The notes under the pieces: generated by a model | What the model saw: only the letters and a program-made list of their open reading frames with translations | Told to the model about the DNA's origin: nothing | The model's database searches: none | Shown here: positions 42,498-51,759 of the stretch, one piece after another | Position numbering within the stretch: position 1 is the first letter of the stretch | How the letters are laid out: each line of letters begins with the position of its first letter | Origin: CAZADH01 sp964483805 | GTDB lineage: Bacteria; Muiribacteriota; Ozemobacteria; Ozemobacterales; Ozemobacteraceae | Assembly (NCBI GenBank): GCA_964483805.1 | Contig: CAZADH010000011.1 | Location: 1 to 52,629 of the forward strand | Length of the DNA stretch: 52,629 bases | Direction: 5' to 3' | Made by a program: the position numbers and the translations under genes

Positions 42498-44336
42498 ATG
42501 AAGCCGAGCTGGTCATGGACGGGGTGGCTCATTCCCTTGGTGTTTCTGGGGTTCCTTGCCATCGATTGGGCGTTTCCGCCTGAAGCGTCGGCACGTGCCG
42601 GGGGCGGCCAGCACTTTCGCTCGAGTTCGTCACGGTCGAGTTCATCGTGGGGTTCATCGCGCAGTTCGTCGCGGTCATCATGGGGCTCATCGCGCAGTTC
42701 GCGATCCTCCGGCGGCTCGTATCACGGTTCGGGAAGACCGCTGACTGCGCAAGACATCATGGTCATCCTCGTCATCATTGCGATCGTGATCGTCGCCATG
42801 ATCATCCTCAGCATCGTGCAAGAGATGACGAAGCGGCGACAATCAGGGGATGACTGGGGTGAGATCATCTCCGATTTCTCGAGCGACATGGTTGGGTTTG
42901 TGACGCGGCCGAAATACGGTTCCGGCAGTTTCGGTGGCGAGGGAACCCTGCAGTTGCCGGGTGGTGACGATCCGTTCCTGCCACAGCGTCGGGCAAAGAA
43001 ACTCATGGGCGATTTGTTCGGAGACGGTCCGGTATATCTGCCGGTGCCGGTCGCGCTCGAGAAGATCAAAGAGGTCGATCCGGCGTTCTCCGAAGACCGG
43101 TTCCTTGCGGTTGTCAATCTGGCCTTCCCGGCCATCCAAGCCGCGTGGTCGGCTCGCGACCTCAGCGGTGCCCAGATGTATCTCTCGCGCCATGTGGCCA
43201 AACGCTACACCGATCAGTTGGCCGGCCTGCGGCAGCGCAAGCTGATCAATCGTCTCGAAAAGGTCAAGATCCGCCGGGTGACCTCCGTGCTCGTCGAGCC
43301 CGATCGACAGGGATTCCAGGCCATCACCGTGCGCATCGATTTCTCGCTGGTCGATTACACCATCGAAGAAGGGTCGGGCCGGATGGTCAGCGGGTCGAAA
43401 GCCGTCGATACCGCGGCCGAATTCTGGACGTTCGGCCGCCGGTGCGCCAAAACGCCGAAACAGGGTCTGGCCGAAGGGCAGTGTCCGAACTGCGGCGCCG
43501 GTCTGCAACTGAACGCCGTCGGTCGTTGCGAATACTGCGATTCCGATATCCAGAGCGGCAATTTTGACTGGGTGCTGCTCGAAATCACGCAAACCACTGA
43601 GTGGACGCAACCGCGCTTCAGTATCAAAGCGATCTGGAAGGAACTGCCGCCGATGTTGCCGGGTGCAATACCGGGTATGGCTGTTGGTGACGATGCTGCC
43701 GCGCGCGTCGATCAATCGGCGATCGAGGCGCAGTTGTTGGCGGCTGATCCCGGGTTTTCGCGGGCCGACCTCGAAGATTACGCCGGCTCGTTGTTCTTCC
43801 GCCTTTGCCGTGCTGTCGAGGAAGGCAAGCCCGAGCTCGTGGGTGGCCTGCTCGCTCCGGCACCGAAAGCGGCTCTCGCGGCTCGATTTGCGGCCGACAA
43901 GAAGCAGGGCCAACGGCAGTTGTTCGATTTCCTCGCCGTCGGCAGCGTCGAACTCGAACAGCACTGGCAGGAAGGTGACTATGATCTGCTGGGTGTGCGC
44001 ATCACGGCCAGTGGCGCGCCGCGGCGCATCAAGATCGGTGCCGATCCCGGGGTTGGCAGCGAGGCCGACATCCGCCCGTTCACCGAGAACCTGGTGCTGC
44101 ACCGACGCAAAGGGGCCAAGACGGTGCGCGATCAGGGGTTGTTCTCCGAGAAGTGCCCCGGTTGCGGCCATCCGCTCGATGTCAACGATCAGGGGGCCTG
44201 CACCTCGTGCGGCCTCGATATCGGCAAGGCAGACAAAGACTGGGTTCTGGTCGAGGCCGCGACGATGCTGCCGGCAGCACGACATATTCCCGGGGCGACG
44301 TCGGCTCCGGGGCAGATTGGCGTTGACCCTTCATAG
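42498..44336 (+). CDS. Membrane protein with two Tim44-like domains and zinc ribbons
   Basis: 612 residues. N-terminal signal or membrane helix (about 8-28), a Ser/Arg-rich low-complexity segment (about 40-75: SSSSRSSSSWGSSRSS), a second strong membrane helix (about 87-107), then a Tim44-like domain (about 200-310: FLAVVNLAFPAIQAAWSARDLSGAQMYLS to AEFWTFGRR), zinc ribbon CPNC...CEYC, a second Tim44-like domain (about 410-540: LEDYAGSLFFRLCRAVEEGK to FTENLVLHRR) and a second zinc ribbon CPGC...CTSC. Tim44-like domains bind membranes or lipids; bacterial members often lie by cell-envelope genes. Starts 3 bases after the HEAT gene. Function unknown. Confidence 0.75.
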   Translation: MKPSWSWTGWLIPLVFLGFLAIDWAFPPEASARAGGGQHFRSSSSRSSSSWGSSRSSSRSSWGSSRSSRSSGGSYHGSGRPLTAQDIMVILVIIAIVIVAMIILSIVQEMTKRRQSGDDWGEIISDFSSDMVGFVTRPKYGSGSFGGEGTLQLPGGDDPFLPQRRAKKLMGDLFGDGPVYLPVPVALEKIKEVDPAFSEDRFLAVVNLAFPAIQAAWSARDLSGAQMYLSRHVAKRYTDQLAGLRQRKLINRLEKVKIRRVTSVLVEPDRQGFQAITVRIDFSLVDYTIEEGSGRMVSGSKAVDTAAEFWTFGRRCAKTPKQGLAEGQCPNCGAGLQLNAVGRCEYCDSDIQSGNFDWVLLEITQTTEWTQPRFSIKAIWKELPPMLPGAIPGMAVGDDAAARVDQSAIEAQLLAADPGFSRADLEDYAGSLFFRLCRAVEEGKPELVGGLLAPAPKAALAARFAADKKQGQRQLFDFLAVGSVELEQHWQEGDYDLLGVRITASGAPRRIKIGADPGVGSEADIRPFTENLVLHRRKGAKTVRDQGLFSEKCPGCGHPLDVNDQGACTSCGLDIGKADKDWVLVEAATMLPAARHIPGATSAPGQIGVDPS

Positions 44337-44407
44337 GCATGCAGGCGATAAGAAATATCGTGTATTGATGGTGTATGGCCGTTCCTTGACGTGAAAGGAC
44401 CTCTTCG

Positions 44408-47400
44408 ATGAGCTGTTTCAGCAAAAGCCCCGCGGGTCTGTCGGCGCTGTTGGTCTCGCTGGTCATCACCCTTGCCGTGGTGATTACCGGGTGTGGTGGC
44501 GGGAATGGCGACACGCAATTTGGCGTGACGCGCAACGGCTTGTCGGGGACCGGGATCACGATTTCCGGGTCGGTGATCGCTTCCGGGCCGGTCGGTTCGT
44601 TGCTCGGAGAGGTTGCTGACGTGCGCGGGGCGGTGGTCGTCCCCGATGCCGATGTCTGGCTCGAAGAAGCGCCGCAGTACCGGTCACGCACCACGGCAGC
44701 CGGCAGTTTTGCCATTGCCGATGTTCCTGCTGGTGTCTATCGTGTTGTCGTGCAACGTCTGGCCGTTGGTGGCGGTCGGTTCAAGGTGCGTTCCGCGCCG
44801 GTGACGGCGAGCGCAAACTCGGCCGGCTCCAGTGTCACTGCCGGCTCGTTGCAGGTCGAAGCTGCGCGTAATGTTGCGCGGGGCATTTTGACCGATGCGT
44901 CGGGACGCCCAGTCGCCAATGCGACGCTGACCCTGTGGGGCGAGACGTTCACCACCGGCGCCGACGGCCGCTACGAAACACCACCCCTGCCCGCCGCCGA
45001 GGCCCAGGGCGAGATTCGCATTGCCGCCCCCGGGTTCACGGCAGCCACAATCGTGGCGCCGTTTGTGGCCGAGAACCCAGTGACGTTGGGCACGACACTG
45101 GTTCCGGTCGGGCAGACGCAGTTGCCGCCGACGGTGACTTTTGCATCTATAAATACAAACGTCTACACCAATCAGCAGGTTGTCCTGACGGCGCTGGCGA
45201 ACGATCCGAACACTGGCGGCACTTCGAGTCTGGCGGTTCGCTGGACCCTGACTGGCGCCGGCATGTTGGCTTCCGGGAGCGGTCCGTTCAACCGGGTGTT
45301 CATTGCGCCGCCGCTGGCCACAGTGGCGACGGTTGCGGTGTCTGTGACGAATATGGCCAGTCTGTCGGCCACTGCGTATCTGCAGATCAAGGTTAACAGT
45401 GCGCAGGCGCCCACCGCGACCGGAACCGGCAGCGGAACCATGACCGGGACTGGCACCGGCACTGGGTCAATGACGGGGACCGGAACGGGAACAGGAACAG
45501 GTACTGGGACCGGCATTGCCACCGGGACGGGAACCCTCACTGGGACCGGAACGGGATCGGGAACCGGCACCGGGACTGGTACAGGAACCGGGACTGGGTC
45601 TGGAACGGGGACCGGTTCGGGAACCGGCACTGGCACCGGTACGGCCGATGTCGTGCCCCCGCAGGTGTCGAGCGTTGTTCCGATCAATGGCGCCACCGAC
45701 GTGCCGGTGTCGACACCCATCACGATTACCTTCAATGAACCGATGAATCCGACCAGTGTCGGCAGCAGCACGACGATCGTCACCGACGCCGGTGGTCGCC
45801 TGATCGATGGGACCACGGCGATGCAACAGGGCAATACGGTTGTTGTATTTACACCGGTGGCGACGTTGTCGTTGGCCACGACCTACTCGGTGACGGTGAC
45901 GCGCTACGTTCGCGATGTGGCCGGCAACATGATGGGCGTGGAGTTCCGCTCGTCCTTCACCACCCCGCCGGTGCCGAACTTTGCCCCCAACACACCGGTG
46001 ATTGCCTCGCCGACCGCCAGTCAGTCGGCCGTTGCCCTGAACCCGACGATCGTGGCCGGCGTGTTCAGCGACCCGAATGCCGGTGACACGCATCTGTCGT
46101 CCGATTGGCAAATTCACAACTCGGCCAGTCCCGCGTCGGGTTCGCTGGTCTGGTTGAAGAATGGCTCGACCACGGGGTTGACCTCGATTGTCGCCAATAC
46201 GACGCAGGGCCAGTTTGTTGGCCCACTGGCCGGTTCGCTGCGCCTCGGCTACAGCACGACCTACTTCGTGCGCGTGCGCTACACCGATAACCGCGGTGCG
46301 GTCAGCGCGTGGTCTGGCTTGGTACCGTTCGTCACGGTTGCTGCGCCCCCACCGAACCAACCCCCGGTGACGCCGACCATCGCTTCGCCGACGGCGAGTC
46401 AGAGTGCGGTAGTTGTGAATCCTGCGCTCACCGGGTCAGCGTTCAGCGACCCGAACGGCGGCGATCTGCACCAATCGACCGACTGGGAAGTGCACAACTC
46501 AGCCGTTCTCGCTTCGAGTTCGCTTGTATGGACAAAGTATGGCGCAACGTCACCATTGACCTCGATCGTTGTGAATTCTTCGCAAGGCGCTTTTGCCGGA
46601 GTGTTGGCCACCTCGACGCATCTGGCCTACACCACGCCCTACTGGGTGCGGGTGCGGTATGCCGACAACCAGGGTGGCATCAGCACCTGGTCGGCGGCCA
46701 TTGCTTTCACGACGCAGGCCGCGCCCGACACGACGCCACCGACGCTGGCCTTGACGAGTCCGGCTGACAACGCGACCAACGTCGGGCTCAACGCCAATCT
46801 GGTTGCCTCGTTCAGCGAATCCGTGGCGAAAGGCTCGGGCACCATCGTCATCAAGCGCTCGGTCGACAACTCGGTGTTCGAGTCGATTCCGGTTACCGAT
46901 GCGCGAGTCACCGTCAACGGTTCCCTGGTTACGGTTGATCCGATTGGCTCGTTTGTGGCCTCGACAGGGTATTACGTGCAGATCGATCCGACCAGTTTCC
47001 GAGACGCCGCCAACAATTACTTCGCCGGCATATCGCCAGCAACCACGTGGAACTTCACCACCACGCTGGCGGGACCCGTTTTCTCAGTGTGGAGCTCTGC
47101 GTTTGCCTCGGGGACCCCGATTCCGGCGATTCACAGCCACCTGGGTGGCAACCAATCGCCACCATTGGCCTGGACAGGCGTACCCAGCAGCACCGTTTCG
47201 CTGGCCCTTTTGTGCACCGACCCGGACGGTGGCGACTGGACCCACTGGATGTTGGCCAGCATCTCGCCGGCCATCTCCGCACTGCCGCAGAACTATACGG
47301 CGTCGGGAGGGGTCGTTGCCGGCACCAATGAATTCGGACCCGTCGGCTACGGCGGCCCCGAACCGCCGTCTGGTGATCCGGCCCATACCTATATCTTCCG

Positions 47401-47524
47401 CCTGTATGCGCTCGACAACACACCTGCTTTGGCCGGAGGGTTCGATCGGGCAACGTTCGAAGCCGCGGTCGGCAGCCACACCATCGCTGCCTGTGAATAC
47501 ACGGGAACGTATTTGACCCCGTAA
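44408..47524 (+). CDS. Multidomain lipoprotein with Ig-like domains and PEBP-type C-terminus
   Basis: 1038 residues. Lipobox ITGC with Cys29. Order: carboxypeptidase-regulatory-like beta domain and a related repeat (about 60-230), an unassigned Ig-like domain (about 235-335), Gly-Thr repeat (about 338-415), SbsA-like Ig domain (about 418-520: NGATDVPVSTPITITFNEP), two fibronectin-like units (about 525-640 and 645-760, each with an S-P-T-A-S-Q-S-A-V start and a VRVRY-D-N motif), a second SbsA-like Ig domain (about 765-875), and a PEBP/RKIP-like domain (about 880-1035: SPPLAWTGVP, DPDGGDWTHW). PEBP family members bind phospholipids or kinases. A surface-tethered adhesin or binding protein seems likely. 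The combination is unusual. Confidence 0.85.
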   Translation: MSCFSKSPAGLSALLVSLVITLAVVITGCGGGNGDTQFGVTRNGLSGTGITISGSVIASGPVGSLLGEVADVRGAVVVPDADVWLEEAPQYRSRTTAAGSFAIADVPAGVYRVVVQRLAVGGGRFKVRSAPVTASANSAGSSVTAGSLQVEAARNVARGILTDASGRPVANATLTLWGETFTTGADGRYETPPLPAAEAQGEIRIAAPGFTAATIVAPFVAENPVTLGTTLVPVGQTQLPPTVTFASINTNVYTNQQVVLTALANDPNTGGTSSLAVRWTLTGAGMLASGSGPFNRVFIAPPLATVATVAVSVTNMASLSATAYLQIKVNSAQAPTATGTGSGTMTGTGTGTGSMTGTGTGTGTGTGTGIATGTGTLTGTGTGSGTGTGTGTGTGTGSGTGTGSGTGTGTGTADVVPPQVSSVVPINGATDVPVSTPITITFNEPMNPTSVGSSTTIVTDAGGRLIDGTTAMQQGNTVVVFTPVATLSLATTYSVTVTRYVRDVAGNMMGVEFRSSFTTPPVPNFAPNTPVIASPTASQSAVALNPTIVAGVFSDPNAGDTHLSSDWQIHNSASPASGSLVWLKNGSTTGLTSIVANTTQGQFVGPLAGSLRLGYSTTYFVRVRYTDNRGAVSAWSGLVPFVTVAAPPPNQPPVTPTIASPTASQSAVVVNPALTGSAFSDPNGGDLHQSTDWEVHNSAVLASSSLVWTKYGATSPLTSIVVNSSQGAFAGVLATSTHLAYTTPYWVRVRYADNQGGISTWSAAIAFTTQAAPDTTPPTLALTSPADNATNVGLNANLVASFSESVAKGSGTIVIKRSVDNSVFESIPVTDARVTVNGSLVTVDPIGSFVASTGYYVQIDPTSFRDAANNYFAGISPATTWNFTTTLAGPVFSVWSSAFASGTPIPAIHSHLGGNQSPPLAWTGVPSSTVSLALLCTDPDGGDWTHWMLASISPAISALPQNYTASGGVVAGTNEFGPVGYGGPEPPSGDPAHTYIFRLYALDNTPALAGGFDRATFEAAVGSHTIAACEYTGTYLTP
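45418..45645. repeat. Hexanucleotide minisatellite coding Gly-Thr
   Basis: About 228 bases of degenerate GGNACN repeats inside the lipoprotein gene, coding alternating Gly-Thr with Ser, Met, Ile and Leu interruptions. It makes an extended flexible linker; a repeat like this may vary in length between strains. Confidence 0.9.
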
Positions 47525-47544
47525 GTACACCTCGTTCGATCGAC

Positions 47545-47578
47545 ACCCGTGGGGCACGCCTGCCTCACGGGTTTTTTT
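47545..47578 (+). terminator. Rho-independent terminator of the lipoprotein gene
   Basis: Stem ACCCGTG / CACGGGT (47545-47551 with 47566-47572) followed by seven T, about 20 bases after the stop. Confidence 0.85.
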
Positions 47579-47683
47579 GCGTGTTGAATTGATTCAGCGG
47601 ACGCCTCCGCAAAGCCGATAAATAGAAAAAAGCAAAGTGCTTGGAGGCAAACGGTTCATGCTATTGGTTTCGCACGGGGATCC

Positions 47684-48571
47684 ATGATGGATCTCGTCGA
47701 ACAATACCTGTCGTACCTCGCCGTCGAGAAAGGCCTGCGGCCACGGTCGCTGTCGGCCTATCGCCGCGACCTGACCGACTTCGTCGCCTGGCTCGACGAC
47801 AAGGGCCGTTCACCGATCGGTCCCGGCATCGATGGAGCACTGGTGCTGTATCAGGTGAGCATGCACGACCGCGGACTCAACGGTCGATCGATCGCGCGCA
47901 AGCTTTCAGCAATACGCGGTCTGTATCGCTTCCTTGTGCGCGAAGGGCAGATCGCCTCCGACCCGAGTCTCGTGCTCGAAGCCCCGAAGGCCGGTCGTCC
48001 GCTGCCCGACGTGCTGACGTTGGCCGAGGTCGAGGCGCTGTTGGGGTCGCCCGATTCGCATGAACCACTGGGGATGCGGGATCGCGCCATGCTCGAACTC
48101 ATGTATGCCGCCGGCTTGCGCGAATCGGAAACCATCGACCTGACGATTGGGGATCTCAATCGGCCGGCCGAGTATTTGATGGTTCGCGGCAAGGGTGGCC
48201 GCGAGCGCGTCGTTCCGGTCGGACAGGCGGCTCTCGCTGCGCTCGATCTCTACCTGGCGAAAGGCCGACCGCAGATCGCCCACGACATCACCTCGCGCTT
48301 GCTTTTCCTGAATGCCCGGGGCGGCAAGCTGTCGCGCATGGGCCTGTGGAAGATCGTGCGCCATCATGCCTTGCGTGCGGGGCTGCGCCCTGGGGTGCAC
48401 CCGCACATGATCCGGCATTCGTGCGCTACGCACATGCTCGAAAACGGCGCCTCGATTCGCGTCGTGCAGGAGTTCCTCGGTCACGTCGATATCGCGACCA
48501 CTCAGATCTACACCCATTTGACCACACAACAACTCAAGGAGATTCATGCGCGCACGCATCCGCGCGGTTGA
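47684..48571 (+). CDS. xerD: Tyrosine recombinase XerC/XerD
   Basis: 295 residues, the normal size of XerC/D. Catalytic residues seen: Arg146 (AAGLRESE), Lys170 (VRGKGGRERVV), HxxR at 241-244 (HMIRH), His267 (LGHVDI) and Tyr276 (TQIYTH). The N-terminal core-binding domain starts with VEQYLSYLAVEKG. Resolves chromosome dimers at dif with its partner. Whether it is C or D cannot be decided without its paralogue; length and the TTQIYTHLT ending favour XerD. No integrase context such as tRNA or att repeats is near. AUGAUG start; GGGGA lies upstream. Confidence 0.88.
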   Translation: MMDLVEQYLSYLAVEKGLRPRSLSAYRRDLTDFVAWLDDKGRSPIGPGIDGALVLYQVSMHDRGLNGRSIARKLSAIRGLYRFLVREGQIASDPSLVLEAPKAGRPLPDVLTLAEVEALLGSPDSHEPLGMRDRAMLELMYAAGLRESETIDLTIGDLNRPAEYLMVRGKGGRERVVPVGQAALAALDLYLAKGRPQIAHDITSRLLFLNARGGKLSRMGLWKIVRHHALRAGLRPGVHPHMIRHSCATHMLENGASIRVVQEFLGHVDIATTQIYTHLTTQQLKEIHARTHPRG

Positions 48572-51293
48572 TCGACGCCGCGACCGACAAAGCAGCACAC
48601 GCCTGCAAAGATGGGCCTCGCATGTGGGGTCCATCGCATCGTCGTTGGTGCGAACGATCCTCGGCGCAGAAAATGGCCGGCGGCCCAAGATGTCGCAGCG
48701 TGTCGTCGGTATCGTGTTGATCCTCGTCGCGCATCTGTTGGCGGGTTCAGTTGAGGTGCAGGCGTTGACGGTGGGCTCTGCCAGCGACACCGAGCATCAA
48801 CTCAACATCACCGGCACGAAGGTGTTCGAGATGAAACAGGCCGAGGTGCAGGGTGACCTGAGCCACTTCTCGACCGAGAACCTCGATTCGATTCCGGGAT
48901 TCCACCTCGATCAAAGCATGCACCTCGAGATGGATGGGTACATCGACAAGGGTGCCAAGGTGCATGCAGTGCTCGACGACAAAGACGACGAGGACAAACG
49001 CTTCACCATCGGGATCACCGGCAACAAGTGGGATTTTACCCTCGGTGATTTTCCGGCGAGCATCAAGGACACCGAGTTCACCCTCTATAACAAAGAGGTG
49101 CGTGGTCTGTTGGCAGTCGCCAAACTGCATCCGAAGTGGCGCATCATGATGCTGGGAAGCCGAACCAAGGGTGTTTCGCGCCGCGAGCAGTTCCGCGGTG
49201 CCGGACAGCAACAGGAGTTTCGCTTGTTGGCACGGCCTGTGGTGCCCAATTCCGAGCGCGTGACGATCGATGGGAAACCGCTCACCCGCGGCACCGACTA
49301 CCTGATCGACTTCGAAGACGGCGTGTTGAAGCTGGCGTCACGCATGCTGCCGGTCGAGGCCACGAGTTGGATCGTCATCGAGTATGAGGTCAGCGACACC
49401 AGCCTGGCGTTCAAACGAAACCTGTATGGCGCACGGGTCGAGCATTTCAAGGATGCGACCCGCCGATTTGGGTTGACCTGGTTGCGGGAAATCGACGACA
49501 GCACGCCGAAACCGGATGCGAGCGCCTCGACCACTGCGGTCATGCGGCCCATGGATCACCACATCCTCGAGTTCGACACCGATTACCGCATCAACGACAA
49601 ATTCAGCCTGCGGGGCGAGACGAGCTTCTCTTGGCTCGATCCAAATGCGACCAGCAACGAAACAGAAGAAGACAAGACCCTCAAAGGTCTGGCCTATCGG
49701 TTTGGCGCGGTTGGCAAGAGCAAGAAATACGAGGGTGAGTTGACGCAGCGGCGCATCGACAAGGACTTCAAGCTGGTCGGGCGTGAGGGCGCCACCGAGC
49801 TGGGCGAACGTGGGTTGGTCAATGATGTTCGCAAAGAAACCGGCAAAGTCACTTATCACTGGCGGCCGGACGTCGATGTGTTCAGCTCGCTCGAGTCGGC
49901 GCGCACCAATCTGAGCGGCGATCCGGAGCTCTCGTCGGTCGCGTTCATGTCGGCCGGCGGCGGTGCCGTGTGGCGGTATCGGCCCTCCTGTCAGCTCGAG
50001 CTGCGGGCGAATCGCCAGGATGATCGTGAAGAGAGGGTCGTGACCTTGTCAGACCAGCGCAAGACCGTGGGGGCAATGGTCTGGGATCACGCCTGGTCAA
50101 AGCTGACCTCGCAAAGCAAGATCGAGCATACAAAGTATGACAACTTCGCCAACACTGCCTCGGCGTCACGTGCGCTGCAATACGTGTTGCGCTTGGGCAG
50201 CCAGGTCAGCAAGAGCTTCGTCTGGAGCGTCGCCGGCGAACGGTTCATGGTCAACGACGAGGTCGTGAAGACAGGGTTGCGCAGCGACACGAGCAACTAC
50301 ACGCTCGATTTTCAGTACAACCCGAATCGCCTGGTTAACGCCCGCACCTTGATCCAATGGCGGGTCGAGGAGGATTTTCTCGCCAACTCGCGGCAGAACA
50401 GCGAGGTTGCCGACGCGTCGATCCGCTACCGGCCGAAACAGAGCATATCGAGCACGCTGAAATACAAGGTCGAGAACACGACCAAGGTCATTCGCGACCC
50501 CAGTCTCGACCCGACCAAATATCAGTCGCTGCCGACGTTGCCCGTGGCCTCGCAGACGCAGGCGGCGGTGCTGGAGCGCTTTGAAAATCCGGTGACCAAA
50601 CGCACGGCCAATATTGTGACGACCTGGCAACCCAACAAGAAGTGCGAAGGCACCTTCGACTGGCGGTTCCGCGATCTGCGCGACCGTGCCACCCACGCCG
50701 AAGTTTCCCGCAACGACCGCAAGCTTTACGAAGTGAAGTGGACACCGAATCAGAAACTGCGTCTGGTCACCGACTACGAGGTCGGTGAATCGCGCAATCT
50801 CTCGCCGCAATCCGAATTTCTCGAGACGATCAAACGTGTCGAGGCGCATCACGAGTTCTGGCGCGGTTACATCCTGTCGTCGAAATGGGAAGACCACAAC
50901 GAAGATGATGTGCTCGCGACGGTGAACTCGAAGCGAACGCGCAGCAAGGGAGCCGACTTCCAGCGTGTGTTCTCACCGATGACCACGCTCGAAGTCGGCG
51001 TGAATGCGGCTGACATCGATGCCCTCGACCCGCGCAAGGAGTGGACGTCGAAAGCTGCGGTGGTGATAACGCCCGGCGGCCGCAATCAGCGCTACCGCGT
51101 CTATCTGAGTGATACCGACATCTCGGGAACCCGCCCCGGCAAGCATCAAGAAGGTGGGGTGGAGTTCTCGCAGTTTGTCGGCACCGACACCGTGATCGAC
51201 GGCCAGATCAAGAAGGTCAAATCATCAGCGGGAGTCGGTGGAGCGGGTTACGACGGCATGGTTGCCAACGCCAAGGTCGTTATCACCTTCTGA
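48546..51293 (+). CDS. Outer-membrane beta-barrel protein, unknown
   Basis: 915 residues. Long basic N-terminus, then a hydrophobic signal (about 52-68: RVVGIVLILVAHLLAGS). Residues about 75-270 contain repeated strand units, including the surface-type motif SERVTIDGKPLTRGTDYLIDFEDGVLKL seen in secreted beta proteins; the rest alternates short strands (RLEDYE, KYKVENTTKV, RFRDLRDRATH) and ends in VVITF, a barrel-type C-terminus. An outer-membrane barrel is the likely class; the family is unknown. ATG 48546 lies within the end of xerD and has AAGGAG five bases before it, while ATG 48690 would give a conventional signal peptide but lacks a ribosome site. Confidence 0.6.
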   Translation: MRARIRAVDRRRDRQSSTRLQRWASHVGSIASSLVRTILGAENGRRPKMSQRVVGIVLILVAHLLAGSVEVQALTVGSASDTEHQLNITGTKVFEMKQAEVQGDLSHFSTENLDSIPGFHLDQSMHLEMDGYIDKGAKVHAVLDDKDDEDKRFTIGITGNKWDFTLGDFPASIKDTEFTLYNKEVRGLLAVAKLHPKWRIMMLGSRTKGVSRREQFRGAGQQQEFRLLARPVVPNSERVTIDGKPLTRGTDYLIDFEDGVLKLASRMLPVEATSWIVIEYEVSDTSLAFKRNLYGARVEHFKDATRRFGLTWLREIDDSTPKPDASASTTAVMRPMDHHILEFDTDYRINDKFSLRGETSFSWLDPNATSNETEEDKTLKGLAYRFGAVGKSKKYEGELTQRRIDKDFKLVGREGATELGERGLVNDVRKETGKVTYHWRPDVDVFSSLESARTNLSGDPELSSVAFMSAGGGAVWRYRPSCQLELRANRQDDREERVVTLSDQRKTVGAMVWDHAWSKLTSQSKIEHTKYDNFANTASASRALQYVLRLGSQVSKSFVWSVAGERFMVNDEVVKTGLRSDTSNYTLDFQYNPNRLVNARTLIQWRVEEDFLANSRQNSEVADASIRYRPKQSISSTLKYKVENTTKVIRDPSLDPTKYQSLPTLPVASQTQAAVLERFENPVTKRTANIVTTWQPNKKCEGTFDWRFRDLRDRATHAEVSRNDRKLYEVKWTPNQKLRLVTDYEVGESRNLSPQSEFLETIKRVEAHHEFWRGYILSSKWEDHNEDDVLATVNSKRTRSKGADFQRVFSPMTTLEVGVNAADIDALDPRKEWTSKAAVVITPGGRNQRYRVYLSDTDISGTRPGKHQEGGVEFSQFVGTDTVIDGQIKKVKSSAGVGGAGYDGMVANAKVVITF

Positions 51294-51312
51294 GGCTTGG
51301 TAAGAAACGACA

Positions 51313-51345
51313 GAACCGACCCCACGGACACCGTGAGGTCGGTTC
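51313..51345. terminator. Hairpin between the barrel gene and the zinc-ribbon gene
   Basis: Nine-bp perfect stem GAACCGACC / GGTCGGTTC, extended inside by CACGG/CCGTG, located between the two convergent genes, so it may terminate both. No T-run is obvious on either strand. Confidence 0.55.
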
Positions 51346-51369
51346 GGGTGGCGACGAGCGCGTGTTTGC

Positions 51370-51516
51370 TCAGTCGTCGGCAATGGCGGCCATTTGGAGC
51401 CGTTTCTTGCACTTCGGGCAGATGACCCACCGTTCTCCGTCGCGGTCGACGACCTCGTCTTGCGGTTCGAACACGGTGCCACACGGACATTCGATGGTGC
51501 GCGTATCGGGTTGCAT
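51370..51516 (-). CDS. Small zinc-ribbon protein
   Basis: 48 residues, one zinc ribbon: CPC at 10-12 and CPKC at 33-36, with a compact body between. ATG 51516 is preceded by AAGGAG eight bases away, which decides the start. No known family name; such mini-ribbons often bind nucleic acids or act as protein-interaction modules. It faces the outer-membrane gene and its upstream edge looks to the rRNA-like promoter. Confidence 0.7.
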   Translation of the reverse strand: MQPDTRTIECPCGTVFEPQDEVVDRDGERWVICPKCKKRLQMAAIADD

Positions 51517-51686
51517 GGGTTCGCTCCTTTCAGAATGCTCGTGAAGTCCGGCCCTCACCTGACCGGCCTGCGTGACCGACCCATCTCTCTTTGAAAGATA
51601 GGTCGACCAATGGCCCAAGGCAACCTCGCAGAAAACGCCTAATCATGATGATTTGCGCGACGCGAGAAATAAATCGATTTAGGCTA

Positions 51687-51715
51687 TTGACTCCTGCCCG
51701 GTATTGTGATGTAAT
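51687..51715 (+). promoter_or_regulatory. Strong rRNA-operon-like promoter
   Basis: TTGACT (51687-51692), 17-base spacer, TGTAAT (51710-51715), with AT-rich AGAAATAAATCGATTT just upstream as in UP elements. Predicted start near 51722. A CAATAC word (as GTATTG) is in the spacer. Confidence 0.75.
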
Positions 51716-51735
51716 AGATCTCGCTGAGGTACAGC

Positions 51736-51748
51736 TGCTCTTTGAACA
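51736..51748 (+). promoter_or_regulatory. boxA antitermination element
   Basis: TGCTCTTTGAACA, matching the rRNA leader boxA (TGCTCTTTAACA) apart from one extra base; about 15 bases into the predicted transcript. BoxA recruits NusB/NusE for antitermination, so a long untranslated RNA is expected downstream. Confidence 0.7.
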
Positions 51749-51759
51749 AGTGAACTGGT

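Noticed and set aside
45418..45645. CRISPR-like repetition
   Set aside because: Units are six bases, degenerate, in frame in a protein gene and without spacers; it is a Gly-Thr coding minisatellite.
47684..48571. Integrase of a genomic island or phage
   Set aside because: Length, motif set and lack of flanking repeats, tRNA target or phage genes fit a housekeeping XerC/D.
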